A stretch of 64,000 nucleotides of DNA from Lingula anatina (Eukaryota > Brachiopoda > Lingulata > Lingulida > Lingulidae), in assembly GCF_001039355.2 (NCBI RefSeq), contig NW_019775729.1, forward strand, positions 121,536-185,535, read 5' to 3'. This document shows positions 12,801 through 25,848 of this stretch, one piece after another. Within the stretch, counting starts at the first letter, position 1, and each line of letters begins with the position of its first letter. The position numbers and the translations under genes are program-made. The notes beneath the pieces were generated by a model, which had not been told where the DNA came from, searched no databases, and was given only the letters and a program-made list of their open reading frames with translations.

Positions 12801-15800
12801 TCCAAGAGCATCCAGTATCTGAGGCATCTGGTACTGGGGGTATGGCTAGTAAAGCAATCACACAACATGCTGGTTTTTATTATTCCCAAGGATGGTTTAA
12901 ATATACACAGGGAAAAGCCAGGAAGACAAATGTCCCCTTGAGAAAATTTATTCTAACCCTCCCCTCCTCCTCCCCCCAAATAATAAATCTAAAAATTCCC
13001 TGACCAATAATAATACAGGAGACAGCAATGTAGTTTGTGCATATAAATAAAAATGGGTGCCATATGTAAAATAAGTAGTGAAAACATAAGAAGGCAATAT
13101 TAACACTTCCAAACATTGTGCATGGTTTCATTCGATCTTATCAGTGAAAAGCTCACAACACAGATGATATCTGCTTATTTTAGAAAAAAAAACCAAAAAG
13201 AAATAAAATTACATGTCTACACATGTATTTTCCATCGTTTTGCTTTAACTAGCAGCAAGCAATATATAATATAGCCACAGTAGCAATTAATCAAATACAC
13301 TAATATAAATGAAAAAGCAGTTTTTATGTCATCTTTAAGGTGAGCATATATGTCAGCATTGCAACAACACAAAGCCTGCTTATTGCCAAGTATGTTATTT
13401 TTGAGAGCAATGGGGAAAAAACAAAATATCTTATCATTCAAATTTGGTATAAAATAAATATACACTTTTACACAGTTAAAATGCATGCATATAAAGACAG
13501 TTAAAATACACATTACACAGAGACTTACATTAAGCCATGGGTGGTTCAGGGCTTGTTCAATTGTCATTCTTTTCCTGAAAAAAAAATTGACCACATTTAA
13601 AAGTCAAATGTATTAAGTGGACAAGGGCTTGTATTTTATGACCTTGTTCTTTTAAAAGTTAACATGTTTACATTTCATTTCAAGACAATAAGACATTTCA
13701 GATATGACAACCAGGTGAATCATCATACATAATATTAAAATAATTGAAACGTTATATTAGAGGCAAAGATATAAGGTTTTTTTCATGTCTTACTTGGTGT
13801 CCTTGACCAGACACTTAGAAATGAAGTCTTTTGCATCAGGTGAGATTTGTTCCCAACACTCGTCATCAAAGTCATAGTCCACTGCAATCACATTGGCAAA
13901 TGTCTCCTGGTCATTGTCACCAGCAAATGGGGACAACCCTGACACTCTGAATTCAGGACACAATGAAAACATATAAGTTTTTTTTAATAACTAAATTCTG
14001 ATTATGAGTGAGACAAATCCTAAAAGGCATCACAAATGCAACAACAGAATAACATTTCCAAGATGTTAAGAAAACTGCTGTTTATAGGCACTAATTTCTA
14101 AAATATATTTTTGTACTTACAACATGATGATGAAAATGCATCCATTTTTGTAAAGAAACAGTGATTAAATCAATTTAACCATGTCTTATGACATCCGTAC
14201 AGCTATACAGTTTACTTACAGCACATATGCCACCACTCCCAGAGACCAGACATCTGTCTTAACACTGACTGGTTCCCAGTTCAGAACTTCAGGAGCAGTG
14301 AACTCTGCAGTGCCAAACAGGACATTGATGGACTTATCCTGTTCCACTTTGTGGGCAAGACCAAAGTCTATGATCTTTATGTCTTTGCTCTTACTGGTAG
14401 TGCATAAAACGTTCTCAGGCTGAAAAGGAATAACATATATCAAATGGGCTGAATAAAGTAAAGACATGAAAGTATGTTACAGTACAAGTGTACTGTACTA
14501 AGATACTGAATAAGTAGTGAATTAATAGCTATATCCAATCCATTAAATCAAACACTGATAACTATAATTTTTACCCTTTTATTTAGTTCTTTAAATACAA
14601 ATAATATCTAGATATGAAAAATATCTAGCTAGGTGGTAAGATTTACTGACCTTGAGGTCTAGATGGACAACGTCATTCCTATGCATGTGCTGCACACCTT
14701 CGCAGATCTGCCTCATGTAGTGGATGCAGTCGCGCTCTGTCAGACCAAAGTCCTCGTCCACCAGTCTCTCAAACAGTTCTCCACCAGACACACTGAAAAC
14801 AATGGGTAACAGTCAGTCCTTATGGTATTCACACAGAAATTTGGGATCTTTTTTAAACTGAATACTTTAATGAGTTATATGAAGTTTTTATTTAATCAGT
14901 ATTTTGGAAACTAAAATAAAATGACAAACAATATTCCAATCACCTTTAAATAACTGAGAATATCTTGATCAAAAGTTATTTCAAAACAATTGGGCCTTTC
15001 ACCATCTTTGATTCATTAACATTTATTTAGGCAGGATTGCAAAAATAATAGCTAATAATTCTAGAATCATAAAAAATAGGACGAATCTTGCTTACAATTC
15101 CAGAATCATCACCATCATGTCAGGCATGTCAAAGGCTTCATGGAGCTGCAGAAGACGTGGGTGGTGAAGGTTATTCATCACATCTATCTCCCTCTTCACA
15201 GCATTCTTGGCAGCCTTGGTGGGGCACCTGATGAACTTAGCAGCCCAGGTCTTGCCAGTGGCACGCTCTATGGCTCTATGGACAACTCCAAATGCTCCTC
15301 TGAAAAGATTAATGACAGTATGATTGTAGATTTAATCAGAATTTGGATGTAAATGTACAATATTTCTTAGTCTAATCATTTACTTTATTTTTGTAGAGAC
15401 TCCCAAATTGTGAATGCGCAATTGTACTTTGACAGTTAAGATTTTTGTTTTTAACTATCTAATTCAGATAAATGAGCAGATACAGAGCACATTGTTCATA
15501 ATTTGGAATTATGTATATCTGAAAAGGATTAGTATCATCTAACATACCTTCCCAGTTCCTCCAGTATGATGTACTTGGAGTGGACATCTCTGCCCAGTCT
15601 GTCAAGGTCGACATTGTTGTAAGTGAATTTAGGATCCACTGGAAACAATATAAATCCACTTTATTTTCTGAATCAATTAATGTTGTATTATTTATGATGT
15701 AAAATAATTACTACATACTGTTTATCTGAACCAGTACTCTATCAGTGTTATCTACAATAAAAATTATTCTGAAAAAAAACTTTTTCTTTGCAATGACATC

Positions 15801-18800
15801 AAAGGGCACTGCAAATCTTTTTGGCACCCATACTTACCAAGTGAATCATAATCCACATCCACTCTGGGCAGCTGAGTCCTGACTGGCTCCGATGGTTCAC
15901 TAGGCTCACTGACTCCATACAGGTTCTCAGCAGCCACTCGGAACTGATACTCTGCATTCTCCTTTAGTTCCACTATGGTCAACTCTGTGATGTGTCCTCG
16001 GGTGGTAGCTACCCGAGCCCATGGCTCATCTATTCCTGATTCTCGCATCTCTACAATGTAGGCAGTGATAGGGGAGCCACCATCATCTACAGGGGGGATC
16101 CAGGCAATGGAGACATAATCTAGGTAGACTTCAATAACCTCAGGAGCACCATCTGGTGGGTCAGGGCGATCTGTGGAAAACAGAATACAATTTGACTTGA
16201 ATAATGATGCATGTCATAATTTTCATAAAAAAATTCATATTTATCACTAACACCCTGCTCATACATAGTATAGTTAACTAGTGACATTAAGTTCAATTTT
16301 ATCATTGTATACACAATTTAGTACTAATTTGCGACTGCTCATTTGCATAATCCAGATAATGATAAAACAGCCAGCTAATAACTGTTCAAAGTAAAATCAT
16401 TACACACTCATCCACATTACCTGTGATTCCAACTGGTATATTGACAGCATCAGATCCAAGGTCATTGACCAGTTTCAGTTTATACATGCCATCGTCCACC
16501 TTGTCACAGTTGTCAATCAACAGGGTGGCATGGTGGTCAGTGTTCTCCATGGTAACCCGGTCAGAGGGCACAAGGGGGCGTCCATCTCTGAACCACAGGA
16601 CCTCTGGGGTGGGGCGTCCAGAAATTGCCACTTTGAGCTTCATTTTGTCTCCTTTGTTTACCTGCACACCATCTGCATATCTGGCAGGGAGGTTGATCTT
16701 TGGAGGAGCTAAGAGGCAGAAATTTATAAATTTTTATATAGGATTTAATACATGATTTGTCCAATTTTTTTAAACAGCTATAGTGAGGCTTATAACTTCA
16801 ACAGTACATACCTTATCCAAAAAGTAATTATAATATGAAACCATGTATATATAGTATTATTATCATCATTATTTATTTTAAATCTCTGTAAATTATTGTT
16901 TGTGTTTTGTAACTGTAATCCCTTTTATATTCAAGCGCAAAGCAGCAGCCTAGTCAATAAAAGAGGAAGGAAATCAAGATGAGCTAAGTATCTCATCAGT
17001 CTCATTCTAACTTTTTATTTATGATGGTGAATGCAACCTACCTTTGACAGTGAGCAGTGCCTTGGTGACAGCATGTCCCTTCTTATTGGTAGCTTTGCAC
17101 TCATATATTGCTGTGTCATCTGGTTTAGCATCAAATATCTCCAGCAAACACTTGTCACGCTCCACAAACATACTGTATTTTCTACCTTCATAGATTTCTG
17201 TCATGTCTTTGTACCTGCAAGAGATATAGGAATAAATGGGTTTCTTCATGCTGAAAGTGCATGTCTGAATGTAACAAAAACACTGCATTGAAAGCAGCAG
17301 CCATCTTTAGTAAATTCTTACTTCTGTAGCAATGTATATAACCAAATAAATAGAATTATTATTAATGTACATTCATCAAGCCTTCATATGTGAAAAACAA
17401 TGGCTACATACCACTGTATTGTAGGTTTTGGTTTGCCTTGCACCTTGCACTCCATGGTGGCTTTAGTGTTTTCCTTCCCTATGGTATCCTGCAGCAGACT
17501 GCTGAACACTGGGGCTTGGTTGGCTGAATACAATATAGTTCATAAGAATCACTTCAATATTATCATACTGAAAGTTTCATCATATGCTTTCATAGTCCAA
17601 CTACTTGAATGAAGCAATTTATTTAACAGATATCATAAAGTCTAGATACAGGTTCACAAAAGTTTGTCTACATCAAATTGGATGACAAGTTATTTTCAAA
17701 TAGTACAGACAGCTCCAGAGAAAATGAATAAGAATATGTATTTATCACCAATATGTATTTATTACCAATGAAATGAATACATATTTAACATTCAGGTGAT
17801 ATACATATTATCTGAATGATTACCGTCTTTGTCCTCCACCGCCACCAGTTCTGATGGTGGAGATGGTTCACTCAGTCCCTCGGCATTCTCAGCTATCACA
17901 CGGAACTCATACTGACAGCCCTCCAGTAGGTTTGGTATGGTCATTGTTAGGTCCAGTTGTTTGGTCTTGTTGACCCTCATCCACCTCACACTGCTGCCCT
18001 CACGGCGGTCAACATGGTAAGTGGTAATTTTGGAGCCACCATCATTCTCTGGGGCTGTCCAGGTAATTACCACACTGTCCTTGGTGACATTGCTGACTTC
18101 TGGACGACCAGGTGGCCATGGTGGAACTTTTAAGAAAATAGGTATAGATAAAGTATATTTTGGCTGAATTGTAAATTAATCATGTTCTAAAATGATATCA
18201 AAGGGTAATTAAGCCACACAGGGAGTGCCAGTCATTTTGTGGGCTCATTTCTGGAAACATACCAATAAAACAGACAAAATGGGGTAAAGGACAAAATATG
18301 CTTTCTTGAAGTTGGTTTCCTGGCAGTTCTGAGAAAAAAAAAACCTGCAAAAAATGTGTCAAAACACTTCATATTCAAAATAAAACACCACATTCACATC
18401 TGTACATAAACTTTTCTCTCACTCAAACAGGAGCACTAACTTACTTACCTTTCAAGTCTTGAGGTACAACTGGTGTACTTAGTTCACACATTTCACTTTG
18501 GCCTATTTCATTTTCTGCTGCCACTCGGAACAGATATTCTTCCCCTTCTGTGAGGTCAGTTATTTTGATTTTATTGTCTTTGAGCTTAGCTATTTGCACC
18601 CAATTTTTAGCCTCAGGTCCTAGTTTTTCTACTACATAGCCTTTAACTGGTTTGCCACCATCGTCCAGGGGCAAGTCCCAAGACAGGACCACTGAGTCTT
18701 TTGTTGTCTGCATGACACGCAGAGCAGCAGGAGGCTGAGGAGCAGCTAGAAAAGAGGTCAAGTTTGAGGTAAAGGAAAGGAAAGATTGCCACTAAACTAA

Positions 18801-21800
18801 AGCTCAGGTTATGATGTGCTGTCATGACCCAGAATGTGCTTTTAAAGTGCAATTGGGGTTTACACATGTAAGCCAAGGGGGCCAGCCTTACTGTGCACTG
18901 CACAGATATTTTCATTTTTTAAAACTCACAGTGATGTTTGTCATTTACATGGATAAGCTTTGTGGTGATGAAAATATACAAACAAGCAGACTGACGATAT
19001 CAGGTATGAATTTCAAAAAATTCACTTTTGACTCAATCGGGATATGACAAACTTTATGATGAGAAAAATGTTATAAGAGTTTTTAATCATGTAAGAAATA
19101 AATCTACCCTAAACACAAAGTTTTCTTTAGAAACTGACAATTTGTAAACAATTCATCAGCTTCAAATATTTAATATGTTACAAAGAAGTATAAATGGATT
19201 AATATGAATCAGAATGTATCAGAAATGACTACTTTAAGGTAGCACAAGAAAGAAGTTTGATTACTGGTAAGCTAAGCAAGAATCAAACAAAACTAGTATA
19301 CTAACTCCAGAGAAACTTTTTGATCCTGAAAAAAATATCACCTGTTTATGGATATTAGAGTTTCTGAAATGAGACCTTTGTTGGATTAGGCATATGTTGT
19401 ATCAAATACAACATATTACAATACTGCATTGGCATCATACTTACTTAACACCTTGGCTGGGACAATAGGAGAGTCTGTAACCAAAGGTTCTCCCACACCA
19501 TAGCCATTTTCAGCCATGACTCTAAAGTAGTACTCTTTACCCTCAATCAGGTGATCAATAATGAAGGTCATGTCCTTGACCTTGGTCTTTCCAGCACTGA
19601 TCCAGGACCTTCTGGCAGCGTCACGCTTCTCAATGATGTATCCTTTGATTAGAGAGCCTCCATCATCAAGTGGAGCATTCCATGAAATGGTGACTGAGTC
19701 ACTGGTGATTTTGTTGACTTTAATTGGGCCCTCTGGAGGACCAGGTGGACCTAAAGACAGATTAAATGAAAATATAACTTTATTATTTTTTATTCACATA
19801 TCAATCTATCATTTAATTCTTAAACTGGCAGTGTTTGACAAACTATAAAATTTAAGAAATGTAGTTATCATATTTAAAACATCCTTCACCCTTTTTTCCA
19901 GAGACTATTACAATTCCTGAGCAGTTGCAATATTTTACAATTTTGCCACAACACTGTACTGTTTATCATATGAAATGGANTATCCAAAAAGTAATTATAA
20001 TATGAAACCATGTATATATAGTATTATTATCATCATTATTCATTTTAAATCTCTGTAAATTATTGTTTGTGTTTTGTAACTGTAATCCCTTTTATATTCA
20101 AGCGCAAAGCAGCAGCCTAGTCAATAAAAGAGGAAGGAAATCAAGATGAGTTAAGTATCTCATCAGTCTCATTCTAACTTTTTATTTATGATGGTGAATG
20201 CAACCTACCTTTGACAGTGAGCAGTGCCTTGGTGACAGCATGTCCCTTCTTATTGGTAGCTTTGCACTCATATATTGCTGTGTCATCTGGTTTAGCATCA
20301 AATATCTCCAGCAAACACTTGTCACGCTCCACAAACATACTGTATTTTCTACCTTCATAGATTTCTGTCATGTCTTTGTACCTGCAAGAGATATAGGAAT
20401 AAATGTGTTTCTTCATGCTGAAAGTGCATTTCTGAATGTAACAAAAACACTGCATTGAAAGCAGCAGCCATCTCTAGTAAATTATTACTTCTGTAGCAAT
20501 GTATATAACCAAATAAATAGAATTATTATTAATGTACATTCATCAAGCCTTCATATGTGAAAAACAATGGCTACATACCACTGTATTGTAGGTTTTGGTT
20601 TGCCTTGCACCTTGCACTCCATGGTGGCTTTGGTGTTTTCCTTCCCTATGGTATCCTGCAGCGGACTGCTGAACACTGGGGCTTGGTTGGCTGAATACAA
20701 TATAGTTCATAAGAATCACTTCAATATTATCATATTGAAAGTTTCATCATATGCTTTCATAGTCCAACTACTTGAATGAAGCAATTTATTTAACAGATAT
20801 CGTAAAGTCTAGATACAGGTTCACAAAAGTTTGTCTACATCAAATTGGATGACAAGTTATTTTCAAATAGTACAGACAGCTCCAGAGAAAATGAATAAGA
20901 ATATGTATTTATCACCAATATGTATTTATTACCAATGAAATGAATACATATTTAACATTCAGGTGATATACATATTATCTGAATGATTACCGTCTTTGTC
21001 CTCCACCGCCACCAGTTCTGATGGTGGAGATGGTTCACTCAGTCCCTCGGCATTCTCAGCTATCACACGGAACTCATACTGACAGCCCTCCAGTAGGTTT
21101 GGTATGGTCATTGTTAGGTCCAGTTGTTTGGTCTTGTTGACCCTCATCCACCTCACACTGCTGCCCTCACGGCGGTCAACATGGTAAGTGGTAATTTTGG
21201 AGCCACCATCATTCTCTGGGGCTGTCCAGGTAATTACCACACTGTCCTTGGTGACATTGCTGACTTCTGGACGACCAGGGGGCCATGGTGGAACTTTTAA
21301 GAAAATAGGTATAGATAAAGTATATTTTGGTTGAATTGTAAATTAATCATGTTCTAAAATGATATCAAAGGGTAAATCAAGCCACACAGGGAGTGCCAGT
21401 CATTTTGTGGGCTCATTTCTAGAAACATACCAATAAAACAGACAAAATGGGGTAAAGGACAAAATATGCTTTCTTGAAGTTGGGTTTCCTGGCAGTTCTG
21501 AGAAAAAAAAACCTGCAAAAAATGTGTCAAAACACTTCATATTCAAAATAAAACACCACATTCACATCTGTACATAAACTTTTCTCTCACTCAAACAGGA
21601 GCACTAACTTACTTACCTTTCAAGTCTTGAGGTACAACTGGTGTACTTAGTTCACACATTTCACTTTGGCCTATTTCATTTTCTGCTGCCACTCGGAACA
21701 GATATTCTTCTCCTTCTGTGAGGTCAGTTATTTTGATTTTATTGTCTTTGAGCTTAGCTATTTGAACCCAATTTTTAGCCTCAGGTCCTAGTTTTTCTAC

Positions 21801-24800
21801 TACATAGCCTTTAACTGGTTTGCCACCATCGTCCAGGGGTAAGTCCCAAGACAGGACCACAGAGTCTTTTGTTGTCTGCATGACACGCAGAGCAGCAGGA
21901 GGCTGAGGAGCAGCTAGAAAAGAGGTCAAGTTTGAGGTAAAGGAAAGGAAAGTTTGCCACTAAACTAAAGCTCAGGTTATGATGTGCTGTCATGACCCAG
22001 AATGTGCTTTTAAAGTGCAATTGGGGTTTACACATGTAAGCCAAGGGGGTCAGCCTTACTGTGCACTGCACAGATATTTTCATTTTTTAAAACTCACAGT
22101 GATGTTTGTCATTTACACGGATAAGCTTTGTGGTGATGAAAATATACAAACAAGCAGACTGACGATATCAGGTATGAATTTAAAAAAATTCACTTTTGAC
22201 TCAATCGGGATATGACAAACTTCATGATGAGAAAAATGTTATAAGAGTTTTTAATCGAGTAAGAAATAAATCTACCCTAAACACCAAGTTTTCTATAGAA
22301 ACTGACAATTTGTAAACAATTCATCAGCTTCAAATATTTAATATGTTACAAAGAAGTATAAATGGATTAAAATGAATCAGAATGTATCAGAAATGACTAC
22401 TTTAAGGTAGCACAAGAAAGAAGTTTGATTACTGGTAAGCTAAGCAAGAATCAAACAAAACTAGTTTACTAACTCCAGAGAAACTTTTTGATCCTGAAAA
22501 AAATATCACCTGTTTATGGATACTAGAGTTTCAAATTCTGAAATGAGACCTTTGTTGGATTAGGCATATGTTGTATCAAATACAACATATTACAATACTG
22601 CATTGGCATCATACTTACTTAACACCTTGGCTGGGACAATAGGAGAGTCTGTCCCCAGAGGTTCTCCCACACCATAGCCATTTTCAGCCATGACTCTAAA
22701 GTAGTACTCTTTACCCTCAATCAGGTGATCTATGGTGAAGGTCATGTTCTTGACCTTGGTCTTTCCAGCACTGATCCAGGACCTTCTGGCAGCGTCACGC
22801 TTCTCAATGATGTATCCTTTGATTAGAGAGCCTCCATCATCAAGTGGAGCATTCCATGAAATGGTGACTGAGTCGCTGGTGATTTTGCTGACTTTAATTG
22901 GGCCCTCTGGAGGACCAGGTGGACCTAAAGACAGATTAAATGAAAATACAACTTTATTATTTTTTATTCACATATCAATCTATCATTTAATTCTTAAACT
23001 GGCAGTGTTTGACAAACTATAGTTATCATATTTAAAACATCCTTCACCCTTTTTTCCAGAGACTATTACAATTCCTGAGCTGTTGCAATATTTTACAATT
23101 TTGCCACAACACTGTACTGTTGATCATATGAAATAGAAAAAATATCTTCCTACATATTTTTCCTGTATATTAAATTCTTATCTTACCATATGGGCTCTTT
23201 GGAATAATCTTCTCAGATTCAATAGGTGGACCAACACCAGCTTCATTTTCAGCTGACACCCTGAAGATGTACTCTACTCCCTCTATCAAGTCATGGACAA
23301 CTGATGTTGTGAAGTTTGGCTTGACTCTTGCGACACGGAACCACTCTCCTCTTTTCACATCACATTTCTCCACAATGTAACTAGTGAGTTCTGATCCACC
23401 ATTGTCAGTCGGGGGCTGCCATGACAGTTTGATGCTGTCCTCTGTCACATTGGATATTTCTAGAGGGCCAACTGGAGCCAATGGTTTTTCTGGACAGAAG
23501 AAAAACACAAATTTGAAATACACTTGAATACTAAATTTAATTGGATGAGTCTCCTTTGATGGAATGGAAAGTAATTTTAGCTCTGAACTACCTTTAAATT
23601 TCAATTAAAAATCAAATTCATTATATTCATCTATTAGGTAAAATCTGGAAAAATACATTTCAGACAGAAATTTCAGCCTACCCATTGGTCTTCTTGGTGT
23701 AATTGGCTCAGTAACAACTCTAGGTCCAATTCCTGCAGCATTCTCAGCAGCCACTGAGAAAAAGTACTCAGTATCTTCAACCAGCTTATCTATGAAGCAT
23801 ACAAATGTTGTTTTGTCAACGATTCCTCGCTTTTCCCAGCGATCATCTCTTGGAAAGTCTCTTGTCTTCTCCTGCTGTTCAACATGGTAAAAAGTGACTG
23901 GAGCACCGCCTGAGTCTGCTGGCTTCTGCCATTGTAGAGTAACAGAGTCAGTGGAGATACCAGTGATTTGGACCTTCAGTGGTTCTGAGGGAGGTTCTAG
24001 AGAAATATCAGAATCCAGAATTAAATAATTGCCTAGCTTATTCATATCTCTGTCTGATAATAATGAAAAGTATTCATTTTAATTTCACAACAAAAAGGAA
24101 TATGTAAAATTGGATATTGACACAGACTTACTCTATTATGTTTGCATTTACTCTATAAGCAGAATATATGGATTATAACCTATCATAAATGTGATACCCA
24201 AATATATTTGTAGATAAACATGTCTACAAACTTAAAAAGATTAAATACATATTTCAAATTTCAGACTTACTCATCTGCTTGCTGACTTTAACTGGCTCCT
24301 CCAACTCTGCAGCATCACCAACACCTTCCACATTCTCTGCTCTCACTGTGAAGAAATACTCCTTGTCTGCCACCAGGCTAGGTACAGTATAACTGGTCAC
24401 TCTGGCCTTCACTTTGTCTACCTCTGTCCAAGTTCTCCTCGAGATCTCACGTTTATGGATGATGTATCCAGTAATGGAAGAGCCGCCATCATTGGCAGGT
24501 GGTTGCCACTCTAATGTCACACTGTCCTCTGTCACACCAGTAACTGAGAAACTGTCTGGGGCAGATGGTGGACCTATTGAATAAAAGGTGATGGAGTGGC
24601 TATATATTTCATATAAATATACTATCTTTAGTGGCAAGGCTTTACAAAGGGTTGTCTAGTAATTTATAAGTCTCACTGACTGAATATACTGACTTAAATT
24701 AAAATTTCAAAGAATACAGGCTGAAAACTTTACTACAACCATGTTATAACTTAAAGGCAATAAATTAATCACTAATTTTTATATAATAGTAATCTGTAGA

Positions 24801-25815
24801 AGTTCATCCCAGAGTATTTATTTTACATACTCTCTGCATTCATAAGCAAATTACATATCAATAAGCCAATCACTTACCATATGGACTCTTAGTTGTGACA
24901 GGTTCCTTCATCTCCAAAGGCATGCTCATACCCTTCACATTCTCTGCTGAAACCCTAAACAGGTATCTGTGTCCATCTATCAGACCAGTCACCTTATGGG
25001 TCAATTTATCAGGTCTTATCTTGTCCACTTTTGTCCAGCCCGGCATCTGAGTGTCACGTTTCTCCAACAGGTAGCCTGTGATTGGACTGGCTCCGTCATC
25101 TTCTGGTGCCTGCCAGGAGAGGGACACTGAATCTTTGGTCACATTGGAGGGTGTCAAGGGGCCTTGAGGGGCACCTGGTTTGCCTAGACATAATATAAAT
25201 ACAGTGGTTGTTTTTAAACATCGTGGCAGGCAACAAAAATGCTTTTCACTAACAAAATTTTCATTTACAAAATTTTGATAGAATACAACAAGGTCACATA
25301 AGCATTGTCAAAATAAGTATATCAGTAACCTGTTTTATTGAAATTCCAAGAAATGAGTTAGGATAAGTGTAAAAACAATATCTAAAAATCTGCTTTTACA
25401 ACAACTCTAATTATTGTAACATACCAACAGCTTTCCTTGTCCTAACAGGTGCTTCAGTCTCCAGCGCTGGACCAGTGCCAGCATCATTCTTGGCAAGCAC
25501 TCTGAAGTTATAGTCTTTGCCTTCCTCCAAATCTGGCACTGTGAATGTAACAGTGCTACCCTCTACAGACCCGCGTCTGTTCCATTTTCCAGTGGTGTTG
25601 TCTTTTTGTTCTATAATGTAGTTCTGAATCCTGGAACCTCCATCATCCACAGGTGGGCTCCACTCCAACATCACAGAATTCTCGGTAATTTTGGGGGTTC
25701 TTAGTTTGCCAGATGGTGCAGATGGTTTGGCTGAGAGAAAAAATGATGTGCACTTTTCATTCCACAATATCTTCTTACACATACTTATTAAAAAAAGTAA
25801 AATTACATGTATGTT

Positions 25816-25848
<33 letters not shown>

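Larger units (their letters stand above)
16814..23136. repeat. 3.17-kb direct duplication joined by a single N (copies 16814-19979 and 19981-23136)
   Basis: Copy B repeats copy A base for base at an offset of 3167-3171, through exons and introns alike, with scattered substitutions and a few small indels (for example a 16-bp stretch near 19848 missing from copy B). The junction is a single N at 19980. Each copy holds three FN3 exons and one split Ig. Sequence to the left of A and to the right of B is unique. This is what two overlapping haplotype contigs joined end to end would give. Confidence 0.95.

Noticed and set aside
13529-15638. Kinase exons as a separate small kinase gene
   Set aside because: The FN3 before and the calmodulin site and Igs after join in frame with matching phases, so it is part of the giant protein.
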